From NCBI GenBank assembly GCA_963702595.1, contig CAVPDC010000019.1, forward strand, positions 44,104-108,103: a stretch of DNA of 64,000 bases. The letters run 5' to 3'. The position numbers and the translations under genes are program-made. Positions 52,656 to 61,939 of the stretch are shown piece after piece. Every line of letters starts with the position of its first letter. Positions within the stretch are counted from its first letter, which is position 1. Below the pieces are notes generated by a model. That model ran no database searches, had not been told where the DNA came from, and saw only the letters and a program-made list of their open reading frames with translations. This stretch comes from JALORV01 sp963702595. GTDB lineage: Bacteria > Pseudomonadota > Gammaproteobacteria > Burkholderiales > Burkholderiaceae_F.

Positions 52656-54332
52656 ATGTCAACTGCGCGTGAGCTCTTGCAGGAGTTGCGGCGGATCCGC
52701 TCGACCTTTGGCGCCGAGGCTGAGGCGCGCAAGCGCGCGCTTCTCGAGGCGCTCGCCGGTGCGCGGCTCAGGACCTGCCGCGAGATCATCGAGCTGCATG
52801 AGGATCTGCTGTTCCTGGTCGCGTTCCCTGGCGCAGCTTCGACACGTCGAGCCGCGCTCAGGCTACTGGCGGACTTCGCAGGCCGCTGGCGCCGCATTGC
52901 GGGCGCGCGTGCGGCGGCGGAGAAGTCGGGCATCGCCGGCACGATCGCCTGCCCGCAGGTCGCATGGCCGATTGCGCGCCTGCTTGCACGGGACCAGGAC
53001 GCGGAGGTCGACTGGGTCGGACTCGAGGACCCGGCCGCGTTCGATAGGCTGGTGGAGCGCCTCGTCGCACCGTCCGAGCAGGATGCCTTTGGAGGGGGCG
53101 AGTACACCGCGCGCCGGTGGATCGAAATCGCACGGCCGCAAAGTCTGACGGCGCTCCAGTGGCTGACGCGCGGGGGAGCGAGCCTGGCGCCCCAGCGGGG
53201 ATTCGCGGCGGCATGGGATGCAGCCGAAGTGCCGCTGCGCTGGAAGCTGCACGACTCGAAGCGGTCGGTCACGCATGCGCGGCTGACGGTTCGGCCGACG
53301 TGGCGCGGCGGCTTTCGCCGGTCCGCCGTGACCACGACGGAAGCGGTTGCCCGGCCGCTGGAATCGCTTCGCCTTCTGGGGCGCTCTGAAGCCGCGCGCG
53401 TCATAGATCTGGCACGCAGCGCACTCGTCGCACGCAGCCGTGAGGTGCATGCGATGAGCTACGCGAATCCGGCGGAAGTGCACCTCGCGGACCTCGGCGA
53501 AGGCGTGGCTCTGGCCGTGATTGGTGTCTTGCCGGAGCAGCGGCTGCAGCTCGAAGCGAACTACGGTTACTTGCTGCTCGGCAACGGAGTTCCGATCGGC
53601 TACGGCGGAGTGTCGCCGCTGTATCGGCAGGCCAACACCGGTATCAACATCTTCGACCCGTTTCGCGGCAGTGAGGCGGCGTTCCTGTGGGTGGAGACCC
53701 TGCGTGCCTTCCGGACGTTGTTCGGAACGCGCCGCTTCATCGTCAATGGCTATCAGTTCGGCGCCGGCAACAGCGAGGCGATCGCCAGTGGTGCGTACTG
53801 GTTCTACTGGCGCCTGGGCTTCCGGCCCAGCCTGCCTGAGAACGTTGCATTGGCCGCCGCCGAGGCCGCACGTCTGAAACGCACGCCGGCACAACGCACG
53901 CCCGCCACCGTGCTGCGGCGTCTTGCACGCGGCGATCTGGTGCTCGATCTGGCGGACTGGGACCCGGCGGATGCCTTCGAGGAGCCGCTGCTGCTGCGCT
54001 TCGGCGCCGCCGTGGCACGACGCATCGCCGAGCTGCCCGCGGTCTCCCATGAAGCGGGCGAGCGGCGTCTGGCGCGCGAAGTCGCGGTCGCACTCGGGTC
54101 GAAGCCCGGGGGCCATGCGAAAGCGGACAGTCGTGGCTTCGAGCGGCTCGCGCCGCTGGCGGCATTGCTCGATCTGCGAGCCTGGTCCGCGGCTGAGCGC
54201 GCGGCGCTGTTGCGGTGGATGCAGGCCAAGGGCGCACCGGTCGAACAGGAGTTCGCCAGGCTCGGCGCGGACCAGTCACGCTTCTTTCGTGAGCTGCGCG
54301 CGGTGTGTCGCGTCGAGGAGCGGCGGCCGTGA
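52656..54332 (+). CDS. 558-residue protein of unknown function with a GNAT-like segment (paralogue B)
   Basis: ATG 52656 gives 558 residues (TTG 52650 gives 560). Homologous over the full length to the gene at 39324-41006: shared NGVPIGYGG, then NTGINIFDPFRGSEAAF, then NSEAIASGAYWFYWRLGFRP, ending in an A-x-R-AALLRWMxxKGAP block. Paralogue A has the same segments in the same order. The FYxxLGF end suggests an acyltransferase-type domain with a unique helical N-terminus. The stop overlaps the start of the truncated-globin gene (GTGA), so the two are cotranslated. Function unknown. Confidence 0.82.
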   Translation: MSTARELLQELRRIRSTFGAEAEARKRALLEALAGARLRTCREIIELHEDLLFLVAFPGAASTRRAALRLLADFAGRWRRIAGARAAAEKSGIAGTIACPQVAWPIARLLARDQDAEVDWVGLEDPAAFDRLVERLVAPSEQDAFGGGEYTARRWIEIARPQSLTALQWLTRGGASLAPQRGFAAAWDAAEVPLRWKLHDSKRSVTHARLTVRPTWRGGFRRSAVTTTEAVARPLESLRLLGRSEAARVIDLARSALVARSREVHAMSYANPAEVHLADLGEGVALAVIGVLPEQRLQLEANYGYLLLGNGVPIGYGGVSPLYRQANTGINIFDPFRGSEAAFLWVETLRAFRTLFGTRRFIVNGYQFGAGNSEAIASGAYWFYWRLGFRPSLPENVALAAAEAARLKRTPAQRTPATVLRRLARGDLVLDLADWDPADAFEEPLLLRFGAAVARRIAELPAVSHEAGERRLAREVAVALGSKPGGHAKADSRGFERLAPLAALLDLRAWSAAERAALLRWMQAKGAPVEQEFARLGADQSRFFRELRAVCRVEERRP

Positions 54333-54754
54333 CGGAGAACACACCACCGGAGTCGCCGGCGGCGACGCCGTATAAGCGTGTCGGTGGAGCGGCGCGCGTG
54401 CGCGCGCTCGTCGATCGCTTTTACGACCTGATGGATCTGGAGCCAGAGTATGCGGAACTGCGCCAGGTGCACGGCAACGACCTGACGCAGGCGCGCGACA
54501 AGCTCTACTGGTTCCTCAGCGGCTGGCTGGGTGGGCCGGACCTGTATGTCGAGCGCTTCGGTCACCCAAGGCTGCGGGCGCGGCATCTGCCGTTTGCAAT
54601 CGGCGTACGCGAGCGCGACCAGTGGCTGGCCTGCATGAACCAGGCCATGATCGAGGAAGGCGTCGACGAGGACCTGCGGCTGCGGCTCGTCCAGGCGTAC
54701 TTCAAGACGGCTGACTGGATGCGCAACCGCGCCGAGCCTGCGAGCGGGGCCTAG
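54329..54754 (+). CDS. Group II truncated haemoglobin
   Basis: 141 residues from GTG 54329 (GAGGAG upstream, overlapping the preceding stop). 2-on-2 globin fold: FYDLM with B10 Tyr32, proximal His86 (RARHLPF), Trp99 in RDQWLACM (G8, the group II marker), then a helical H segment. Typical function: O2/NO binding or peroxide/NO detoxification. Coupled to the 558-residue unknown protein, so a shared redox or nitrosative-stress process is possible. Confidence 0.9.
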   Translation: MTENTPPESPAATPYKRVGGAARVRALVDRFYDLMDLEPEYAELRQVHGNDLTQARDKLYWFLSGWLGGPDLYVERFGHPRLRARHLPFAIGVRERDQWLACMNQAMIEEGVDEDLRLRLVQAYFKTADWMRNRAEPASGA

Positions 54755-54837
54755 CGTGCCACCGGCGCTGAGGCGCGTGTCGAGCGTCCCGTGCACCGAC
54801 GCCATGATCGCGTGTTGGGCGGACGTATCATCGCCCG

Positions 54838-56226
54838 ATGAACGAAGCAATTGTCATCTCTCTTGCGATTGCCGCCGTCGCAGTCGCCCTGGTGCTGGTC
54901 CTACGTGCACGGGCGGCTGACCCACAGCTCGCCGAACGGCTCGACGAGCTTGCGCGCGGCAACGAGCGGCTGGAACGGGAGTTGCGCGCGGCGGTGGAAG
55001 CTTCCGCGAGTGCGCTGCGGGTGGAAACCGGTGCGCGGCTGAGTGAGCTGCAGTCGGGCCTCGTGCAGCAGGTCACCGGACTGGGCGGCGTGCAGGGACA
55101 GCAGCTCATGGGGTTCGGGCAGCAGGTCGCGCGCATGGCGGAACTCGCGGAGGCGACGGCACGCTCGAACCGGGAGGAAGGCGCGCAGCAGCTGCAGGAC
55201 TTCGCGACCCGCATGCAGCAGCAGTTGGCTGACCTGACGCGCGCGATCCAGCTCAACCTGGGCGAAGTGCGCACGACGCTGCAGGCGCAGCTCGCCAGCC
55301 TGCAACAGGGTAACGAGACCAAGCTCGACCAGATGCGCGCGACGGTCGAGGAGAAGCTGCAGAGCACGCTCGAGGCACGGCTGGGCGAATCCTTCAAGCT
55401 CGTGTCCGATCGGCTCGAACAGGTGCATCGCGGCCTGGGCGAAATGCAGACGCTGGCGGCCGGCGTGGGCGATCTCAAGCGCGTGCTGTCGAACGTCAAG
55501 AGCCGCGGTACTTTCGGCGAGGTGCAGCTGGCGGTCCTGCTCGAGCAGGTGATGGCGGCCGACCAGTACGCCGCCAACGTGGCGACACGGCCGGGCTCGA
55601 ATGAGCGGGTCGAGTTTGCCATCCGCATGCCGGGTCGCGAGGACGGTCTCCCGGTATGGCTGCCGATCGATGCGAAGTTCCCGAGCGAAGACTACGAGCG
55701 CATCCTCGCGGCACAGGAATCGGCTGACCGTGACGCTTTCGATTCCGCCGCGCGCGCGCTCGAGAATCGCATCCGGCTGGAGGCGAAGACGATGCGCGAG
55801 AAGTACGTCGAGCCGCCACACACGACGGACTTCGCGATCATGTTCTTGCCGACCGAGGGCCTGTTTGCCGAAGTGCTGCGGCGACCCGGTCTGACCGAAG
55901 CGCTTAACCGGGAGCTGCGGGTGGTGGTCGCCGGGCCGACGACCCTGTTTGCCATGCTCAATTCGTTGCAGATGGGATTCCGCACGCTGGCGCTGGAAAA
56001 GCGCTCGGCCGAGGTCTGGCAGGTGCTCGGCGCTGTCAAGACGGAGTTCGCCAAATTCGGCGACGTGCTGGTTCGTCTCAAGGCGCAGTTGCAGACCGCA
56101 TCGAACACAATCGATCAGGCCGAGACCCGCACGCGGCAGATGACGCGTGCGTTGCGCTCCGTCGAGGCGCTGCCGGCGGAGCAGGCCACACAACTCTTGC
56201 CACCGGAAAGGAGCGAGGACGGATGA
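54838..56226 (+). CDS. rmuC: DNA recombination protein RmuC
   Basis: 462 residues. N-terminal membrane anchor (about 4-21), then a long Gln/Glu/Arg-rich coiled coil (about 25-210, LARGNERLERELR, VRTTLQAQLASLQQ), then the RmuC nuclease-like domain (about 220-430): VKSRGTFGEVQLAVLLEQVM, LPIDAKFPSEDYERI, FLPTEGLFAEVL, VAGPTTLFAMLNSLQMGF. Limits rearrangements at inverted repeats. The stop overlaps the next gene's ATG, indicating cotranslation with the DapA-like gene. Confidence 0.95.
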   Translation: MNEAIVISLAIAAVAVALVLVLRARAADPQLAERLDELARGNERLERELRAAVEASASALRVETGARLSELQSGLVQQVTGLGGVQGQQLMGFGQQVARMAELAEATARSNREEGAQQLQDFATRMQQQLADLTRAIQLNLGEVRTTLQAQLASLQQGNETKLDQMRATVEEKLQSTLEARLGESFKLVSDRLEQVHRGLGEMQTLAAGVGDLKRVLSNVKSRGTFGEVQLAVLLEQVMAADQYAANVATRPGSNERVEFAIRMPGREDGLPVWLPIDAKFPSEDYERILAAQESADRDAFDSAARALENRIRLEAKTMREKYVEPPHTTDFAIMFLPTEGLFAEVLRRPGLTEALNRELRVVVAGPTTLFAMLNSLQMGFRTLALEKRSAEVWQVLGAVKTEFAKFGDVLVRLKAQLQTASNTIDQAETRTRQMTRALRSVEALPAEQATQLLPPERSEDG

Positions 56227-57167
56227 ACGCGGTATCGAATGCACGGATCACCGGCGTGCTGGCGCCGGTGGTGACGCCATTCGGGGCGGACGGCGCACCG
56301 GATGCGGAACGGCTCGTGCGCCACTGCCGGTGGCTCGTAGCGCAGAACGTCGGGCTCGCGGTGTTCGGTACCAACTCGGAAGCCAACTCGATGTCACTTG
56401 ACGAGCGGCTCGACCTGCTGGAGCGGCTCGTTGCGGCTGGAGTGCCGCCCGCACGCATGATGCCCGGTACCGGTTGCTGCGCGGTCACCGACGCCGCGCG
56501 GCTCACCGCGCGGGCCGTCAAGCTGGGGTGCGCCGGCGTGCTCATGCTTCCGCCGTTTTATTACAAGGGCGTTTCCGACGAGGGCCTGTATCGCAGCTAC
56601 GCGGCGGTCATCGACAAGGTCGGTGACACGCGGCTGCGCATCTATCTCTATCACATCCCCCCGGTCGCGCAGGTCGGCATCAGCCTCGCGCTGATTGAAC
56701 GACTGCTCAAGGCGTATCCCGGGACCGTCGCCGGCATCAAGGACTCCTCGGGCGACTGGTCCAACACCCAGGCGATGCTGGAGCGGTTCGGCGGGCGTGG
56801 TTTCGATATCTTCGTCGGCAGCGAATCCTTCCTGCTTGCCAACATGCGCAGCGGCGGGGTGGGGTGCATCAGCGCCACGGCGAACGTCAATCCCGGGCCG
56901 ATCGATCGCCTGTTCCGCGAGTGGCAGTCGCCAATGGCGGAGCAATTGCAGCGGGAACTCGACACGACGCGCGCCATATTCCAGAAGCATCCGATGATCG
57001 CTGCCTTGAAGTGCGCGATCGCCCGCTTTAGCGATGATCCGGCCTGGGCGCGGGTGCGGCCTCCGCTGGTCGAACTCGACGCCACGGCCGCGGGCACGCT
57101 GGTGGCCGCGCTCGAGGCAAGCGGTTTCGACATGCCCAACCTGAAGGCGGTGACGGCGGCAGGATGA
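56223..57167 (+). CDS. DapA/NAL-superfamily aldolase (dihydrodipicolinate-synthase-like)
   Basis: 314 residues, TIM-barrel class I aldolase. Schiff-base Lys in GIKDSSGD (about K174) and the general-base Tyr in YLYHIPP are intact. The canonical GTTGE loop is replaced by GTNSEAN, suggesting a substrate other than aspartate semialdehyde, such as a keto-acid or sugar-acid aldol. Substrate not determinable from the sequence. Starts within the end of rmuC (ATGA). Not to be called DapA without enzymology. Confidence 0.88.
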   Translation: MNAVSNARITGVLAPVVTPFGADGAPDAERLVRHCRWLVAQNVGLAVFGTNSEANSMSLDERLDLLERLVAAGVPPARMMPGTGCCAVTDAARLTARAVKLGCAGVLMLPPFYYKGVSDEGLYRSYAAVIDKVGDTRLRIYLYHIPPVAQVGISLALIERLLKAYPGTVAGIKDSSGDWSNTQAMLERFGGRGFDIFVGSESFLLANMRSGGVGCISATANVNPGPIDRLFREWQSPMAEQLQRELDTTRAIFQKHPMIAALKCAIARFSDDPAWARVRPPLVELDATAAGTLVAALEASGFDMPNLKAVTAAG

Positions 57168-57207
57168 CGCGCCGGCGCGCACGAGGTGCTGAAGCGCCAG
57201 GTCCACG

Positions 57208-57663
57208 ATGACGATCTGGGTCGACGCCGACGCCTGCCCGAAGGTCATCAAGGAGATCCTGTTCCGGGCGGCGGAGCGCGCCCAGGTGCAGGTGACGCTG
57301 GTCGCCAACCGAAGCCTTTTCACGCCCACTTCGCGCTGGATCCGGACGCTGCAGGTGGCGCGCGGTTTCGACGTGGCCGACGACGCCATTGTCGGGCAGG
57401 TGGCGGCCGGCGACCTCGTCGTGACACAGGACATTCCGCTGGCCGCTGCCGTGATGGAAGCCGGTGCGCACGCCGTCACGCCACGCGGTGAGCCCTTTTC
57501 GCCGCAGACGATCGGCGAGCGGCTCGCCATGCGTGACCTGATGGAGTCGCTGAGAACGAACGGCGTTGATACCGGCGGCCCGAGCGCGCTCGGCACGAGT
57601 GACCGGCAGGCCTTTGCCCGCCACCTGGATATCTACCTCGCCGGCCGCTGGCAGCATCGCTGA
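57208..57663 (+). CDS. YaiI/YqxD family protein (DUF188)
   Basis: 151 residues. IWVDADACPKVIKEIL at the N-terminus is the signature of the family, with TQDIPLAAAVMEAGAHAVTPRGE and a C-terminal helical end. PIN-like nucleases share the acidic DADACP pattern; no activity is established. Cytoplasmic. 41 bases after the DapA-like gene, likely the same transcript. Confidence 0.92.
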   Translation: MTIWVDADACPKVIKEILFRAAERAQVQVTLVANRSLFTPTSRWIRTLQVARGFDVADDAIVGQVAAGDLVVTQDIPLAAAVMEAGAHAVTPRGEPFSPQTIGERLAMRDLMESLRTNGVDTGGPSALGTSDRQAFARHLDIYLAGRWQHR

Positions 57664-57795
57664 GACGGCGCCTGTGCCTGCTCCGCGGTAGTCCGGCGCC
57701 GCGTGAAGGGGCATTCTCGCCCCTTGCGAAAACAGCGCAATAGTGGTCATGATTCCCGGACAGCCTGTTCCTCAACTCGCACCGTGGGGCGCCGA

Positions 57796-58251
57796 ATGAC
57801 GAATCGTTCGCAAATTGACAGAAGCAGGGCATTTTTGTGCTGCGGCCTTGTCATCGCCTCGGGACTGCTCTCTTCACAAGCCATGGCCGCCGACGCGGCT
57901 GCTTCGACGTTGAATGGAGTTCAGGTTCCGGTCACGCTGAGCGGTCGCTGGGACTTCGAAGGTCGAGCCAGCAACACCTGGTCCGCCCAGATCGATCGGA
58001 TGCATCCTGATGGGCGCCTCGAAGGCCGCATCACGTGGTGGGGCGTGCGCTGCAGTGTCAAGGGTGAAGCCATCAGCGAAGGCAGTTGGCGCGATGGGAA
58101 GTTGAAATTGCGCGCGCCGACGGACAACCGTCATGTCTGCGGAGACCTTCTGGTGGAGCTAAGCGCCGGCACCGTGCACCTGTTCGAAGGCACCGGCACT
58201 TCGTCGCTGCCGGGCGCGGCCGTCAAGGCATGGTTAGAGCGTCCGAAGTGA
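57796..58251 (+). CDS. Small exported protein of unknown function
   Basis: 151 residues from ATG 57796; the upstream start at 57703 lacks a ribosome site. Signal peptide with hydrophobic core (AFLCCGLVIASGLLSSQAMA). The mature protein is beta-rich and short with two Cys (VRCSVKG and HVCGDLL) that could be bonded. Phrases LSGRWDFEGRAS and GRLEGRITWWG suggest a lipocalin/AMIN-like beta domain, but this is not a firm assignment. Confidence 0.65.
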   Translation: MTNRSQIDRSRAFLCCGLVIASGLLSSQAMAADAAASTLNGVQVPVTLSGRWDFEGRASNTWSAQIDRMHPDGRLEGRITWWGVRCSVKGEAISEGSWRDGKLKLRAPTDNRHVCGDLLVELSAGTVHLFEGTGTSSLPGAAVKAWLERPK

Positions 58252-58443
58252 CACGCAAGCCGCACGGCAGGCAGCGCTTCCCTCCGGAGGGGCGGCGAGT
58301 GCAGCGCCCGCTTAGTGTGGCTGAGCAATACCGGTCGGCACACCATTCAGGGGAGCGCGGAACGGCGCCACCTTCCGCTTGCAGAAATTGCAGCCGATAG
58401 GGCTTCGCCGCGGAATTGCCCGAAAGTGGAGATTGGAGGCACC

Positions 58444-58860
58444 GTGTCCGCGAACAAGACAATGGCCAGTGACGCCAGCGTTGACACGTACCTCGAGTCA
58501 ATCGCGGATCCCACGCGCCGGACGGATTGCCAGGCGCTCGTTCGCCTCATGCAGACGATCACGGGGGAACGACCCCGGATGTGGGGAAGCAGCATCGTCG
58601 GGTTCGGTAGTTATCACTACAGGTACGAAAGCGGCCGGGAAGGCGACTGCTGCGCAACGGGCTTCTCTTCGCGCAAGACCGACATCGGCGCGTATTTGAC
58701 GGCAGGCTTCCCGGGACAGGAGGCACTACTTGCCCGTCTGGGCAAGCACAAGATGGGAAAGGCCTGCCTGTCGATTCGGCGCCTGAGCGATGTTGACATC
58801 GGAGTGCTGGAACAACTCGTCGCCAAGTCGGTCGAGGCTGTGCGCGAACGGTATCGCTGA
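58444..58860 (+). CDS. DUF1801 (YdhG-like) protein
   Basis: 138 residues from GTG 58444, preceded by GGAGG (ATG 58462 is a second choice). DUF1801 pattern: DTYLESIADPTRRTDCQAL, RMWGSSIVGFGSYHYRY, FSSRKTDIGAYL, GKHKMGKACLSIRRLSDVD. Cytosolic alpha/beta fold, frequently annotated as iron chaperone or phage-related; function not established. Stand-alone after a gap of about 190 bases. Confidence 0.88.
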   Translation: MSANKTMASDASVDTYLESIADPTRRTDCQALVRLMQTITGERPRMWGSSIVGFGSYHYRYESGREGDCCATGFSSRKTDIGAYLTAGFPGQEALLARLGKHKMGKACLSIRRLSDVDIGVLEQLVAKSVEAVRERYR

Positions 58861-58986
58861 AAGACGCAAAGCGACCTTGGCGGCACCGCCCCAGCCGGGC
58901 TGAATCGGTCGTGTACCCCGGCACGGCTGCAAGCCGCCTTCCTGTGGCCATCCCGCTGCATCTTCGGGCGGCCGCGACAGCCTTGC

Positions 58987-60153
58987 TCAGTTGCCGATGC
59001 TGGCCGCGATGATCCCGGTAACGATGACCGAGGTGATGGTGACCGTTGCAAAGCCTGCCACCACCATTCGCGGCAAAATTTCCGCTTCAATGGCCTTGAC
59101 CTCCTCTTCCGTCTCACCGACGGCTTTGGCGGCCTCCTGACTCAACAGCAGCGTTCCAGGGAATCCATACAGTGCAGTGAGCCCGATGCCGACCGACATC
59201 GCGGCGCTGAACCCAAACAGCTTGCCCACCAGAACCGAGGCTGCGACGATTCCCGCAACACCTACGACGAAGGCGATGGCCAGAGGCAAGGCGAGCGCCC
59301 GCAGGTCGTCGAGGGTCACCGTCGCGAGGGGGCCGAACACCAGGATGAGAACGGCCGTGATCATCAGGCCGTAGGCGTCGATCCCGCTGAGAACGGACGG
59401 CTTGAAGATGCGCGCCCAGCGCAGCAGGACGCCCAGAATCAGAGCGACCACGAAGGTGTTGAGGTTGCCATTGGTGATGTCGCTGATGAACCGTGCAACA
59501 AGCACGGTGACGCCGACCACGAAGAGCGTGCCCACGGTGGACTGGAACGCGGCCGGGAGTCTGGATTTGGTCTCGGCGCCCGCCTTCTCCTCCTGGACCG
59601 GAGCAAGCTTTCCAGCGCGGTATTCGTCCCTGAGCCGTAGTGCCTCCTTGCGCAGGATGACTGACGTCAGCGGGAAACCGACCAGGCCCTGCAGCGCCGC
59701 GATGAGGACGGGAAACACGGCCACTGTTGCCAGGCCCACGGCCAACGCCGCTTCCTGAATGATCACGACGGAAACGGTACCGCCACTGACGGCACCGATG
59801 GCGGCGATGACGTAGTCCGATCCTTTAAAGAACGAACCGATGAAGAACAGCGCAGCCGCGATGCCGGCGACCGCCCCGATGCCCGTAAGCACCGTCCGCC
59901 ACTGCTTGATGAAATCGTCGATGCTGATGACGGTACCGAGGTGGACGATGACGAATCCGACCACGACCCCGGCAAACGCCAGCAGCGAAGAACTGGTCAG
60001 CAAATCGGGCGGGAACAACCCGGTCAGGAAACCGACGAGGAAGATGAGCGAGGCGACGAACAGAGACGAAACGAGCCCCTTGGACAGCTTGGACAGAAAG
60101 TCGCTCACAGTCCAGATGGCCATGATGACGGTGAATGCCAGTACCGGGTTCAT
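58987..60153 (-). CDS. Multi-pass membrane protein, possible ion/solute symporter
   Basis: 388 residues from ATG 60153, preceded by GAGGAA. About ten to eleven membrane helices in two halves with an intervening hydrophilic loop (about 180-205: KLAPVQEEKAGAETK). Glycine-rich helices and discontinuous segments (GAVSGGTVSVVIIQEAA in the first half, TALYGFPGTLLLSQEAA in the second) suggest an inverted-repeat transporter of the CPA/ESS type. No family is assigned with certainty; substrate unknown. Confidence 0.7.
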   Translation of the reverse strand: MNPVLAFTVIMAIWTVSDFLSKLSKGLVSSLFVASLIFLVGFLTGLFPPDLLTSSSLLAFAGVVVGFVIVHLGTVISIDDFIKQWRTVLTGIGAVAGIAAALFFIGSFFKGSDYVIAAIGAVSGGTVSVVIIQEAALAVGLATVAVFPVLIAALQGLVGFPLTSVILRKEALRLRDEYRAGKLAPVQEEKAGAETKSRLPAAFQSTVGTLFVVGVTVLVARFISDITNGNLNTFVVALILGVLLRWARIFKPSVLSGIDAYGLMITAVLILVFGPLATVTLDDLRALALPLAIAFVVGVAGIVAASVLVGKLFGFSAAMSVGIGLTALYGFPGTLLLSQEAAKAVGETEEEVKAIEAEILPRMVVAGFATVTITSVIVTGIIAASIGN

Positions 60154-60513
60154 CAATTCCTCACAGGTTTTCTTGCAACGGAAAATGCTTGCGCAGCAGC
60201 CATGCCCAGATCGGTCAGGCGGCGCATGTTAGCTGACTGTTCGCTACGCTCACTTTGGGGCGGTAGCTTCAGTGGTTGCCCACCTTGCGCTCGGGACCTG
60301 CATCTGGACCGCCGGGACTCTGGCGATTTCTTAGCAGCATCGGCGAGTTCAAATCGGATCTCCTGGCATAACGAAGAGCAACACCTGCGGGAGATTCAAG
60401 GGTCCGCCCGAACCTTCCGCCATGGGACGCGCCTGATTTGCTCGACAGCTGCCGCTTTGCGATCAGGACAAACGGTGTAACGATGCCACCCGGTTCCTTC
60501 CGAAGGGCGCTCG
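60154..60513. other. Intergenic region, nothing recognised
   Basis: No frame here has plausible coding quality. The bases upstream of the membrane-protein start (60157-60180) carry its Shine-Dalgarno on the minus strand. Nothing else stands out: no hairpin with T-run and no tRNA-like fold. Confidence 0.4.
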
Positions 60514-61002
60514 TTGCCATCCTTCCAGAACGCTGACATTCGTCTGCACTTTGAAGTTCGTGGAGACGGCCGGCCGCTCGTTTTCCTGCACGGCGGGGCA
60601 GTCAGTTTCCAGGCGAACTATGCCGCCTTCGGATGGCCTGAGAAGTTCATCGCCTGTGGGTTTCAGGTCGTTGGTCTGGACTTCCGGGGCCATGGCAGGA
60701 GCGACAAGCCCCACGACGCACGTTCGTACGGAACAGCGAACCTCTCGGCCGATGTCACCGGCCTTCTCAATCATCTTCGCCTGGACCGAGTCGATCTTGT
60801 CGCTTATTCGATCGGCACCGCCATTGCGCTGCACCTGCTGCAGACACTCCCGGATCGATTTGACAGGGTGGCGTTGGTGGCCACCGGCGATGGCCTGATC
60901 GGACTGCCGCCGCACGAGTTCAATCGTGTCCTGAAATCGAGTTCTCTTCGTCCTGCGCTTCCTCAGCGCGGGACGCGAGTCTCTTTATCCCCGGTAAGCT
61001 GA
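60514..61002 (+). pseudogene. Alpha/beta hydrolase, C-terminally truncated
   Basis: 162 residues from TTG 60514. The N-terminal part is a proper alpha/beta hydrolase: RPLVFLHGG oxyanion loop, VVGLDFRGHGRSDKP and nucleophile elbow AYSIGTAI. After ALVATGDGL the protein loses similarity (residues 120-162) and stops, so the lid, catalytic acid and His regions are gone. Family members are normally about 260-290 residues. It is probably broken by a deletion fusing it to non-coding DNA before 61035. Confidence 0.6.
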
Positions 61003-61034
61003 GTCACTAACACTCGTATCCAGCAGCGCATACG

Positions 61035-61652
61035 ATGTATCACGGAGAACGCTTCAACAGCATCACGCACCTGATTGGAACCGCGCTCGCCATCAGCGGC
61101 TCGGTCGTCCTCATTACGCGTGCGGCGCTCGATGGCGATCCGTGGAAGATTGTCAGCTTCAGCATATTCGGCACGATGCTCGTCGTCCTGTACGCGGTCT
61201 CCACCTTGTACCACTCGATCAGCGCGGCGCGCGCCAAGGCCGTCTTCCGACGACTCGATCACTCCGCGATCTATCTTCTAATTGCCGGTACTTACACGCC
61301 CTTCACGCTGGTCACTCTACGCGGCGCGCTGGGCTGGGCACTGTTCGCGACGATCTGGACGATGGCGCTGTACGGCATCGTGCGCGCTTGGGGCCGCCGT
61401 GGTGATGACGATCCGTCCGTGTGGCCCTATGTGGTCATGGGCTGGCTTGCGGTTGTCGCGGCGGTTCCGCTTGTGACCCAGCTGGGAGGTGACGGCATCG
61501 CGTGGCTCGTTGCCGGAAGTGTGCTGTACATGGCCGGCATCGTCTTTTACATAAATGACACCCGCTGGCGCCACGCGCACGGCATCTGGCACCTGTTTGT
61601 TCTCGGCGGCAGTGCCGCACACTTCGTCACCGTGCTGCACTTCGTGCGCTGA
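61035..61652 (+). CDS. Haemolysin III / YqfA-family (PAQR) membrane protein
   Basis: 205 residues, seven membrane helices. Conserved HlyIII/PAQR residues: NSITHLIG, STLYHS, RLDHSAIYLLIAGTYTPF and IWHLFVLGGSAAHF, whose His/Asp residues form a possible metal-dependent hydrolase site inside the membrane. Despite the name, a haemolytic role is unlikely; YqfA is linked to envelope and lipid balance. Shares the terminator hairpin at 61689-61714 with the cold-shock gene. Confidence 0.92.
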   Translation: MYHGERFNSITHLIGTALAISGSVVLITRAALDGDPWKIVSFSIFGTMLVVLYAVSTLYHSISAARAKAVFRRLDHSAIYLLIAGTYTPFTLVTLRGALGWALFATIWTMALYGIVRAWGRRGDDDPSVWPYVVMGWLAVVAAVPLVTQLGGDGIAWLVAGSVLYMAGIVFYINDTRWRHAHGIWHLFVLGGSAAHFVTVLHFVR

Positions 61653-61688
61653 CGACAAGGCGGTAGCTCACCGTCGTCAAGGCGAAAA

Positions 61689-61714
61689 AAAACCGCAGCG
61701 CTCGGCTGCGGTTT
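61689..61714. terminator. Bidirectional terminator between the YqfA-like and cold-shock genes
   Basis: AAACCGCAGC and GCTGCGGTTT arms flank a short loop; A-runs on one side and T-runs on the other make it an intrinsic terminator for both convergent genes (AAAAAAAA on the left, TTTCTTTCTT on the right). Confidence 0.8.
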
Positions 61715-61735
61715 CTTTCTTGGTGCAGTTCCCGA

Positions 61736-61939
61736 CTAGAGAACCTGTATCTCCGAAGCCTGGGGGCCCTTGGGGCCGTCCTTGGCGACGTATTGCACAC
61801 GCTGCCCCTCGGCGAGCGACTTGAAGCCGCCGCCCTGGATCTCAGAGAAGTGTGCGAACAGATCCTTGGAGCCATCTTCCGGCGTGATGAAGCCGAAACC
61901 CTTGGCGTCGTTGAACCACTTAACAGTACCTTGTGCCAT
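61736..61939 (-). CDS. Cold-shock protein, CspA family
   Basis: 67 residues. Nucleic-acid-binding beta barrel with RNP1 KGFGFI and RNP2 DLFAHF, plus the family end VQYVAKDGPKGPQASEI. Binds single-stranded RNA/DNA and acts as an RNA chaperone. ATG 61939 is preceded by AAGGAA; the leader upstream (61940 to about 62000) is A/T-rich compared with the window. Whether it is cold-induced cannot be told. Confidence 0.95.
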   Translation of the reverse strand: MAQGTVKWFNDAKGFGFITPEDGSKDLFAHFSEIQGGGFKSLAEGQRVQYVAKDGPKGPQASEIQVL

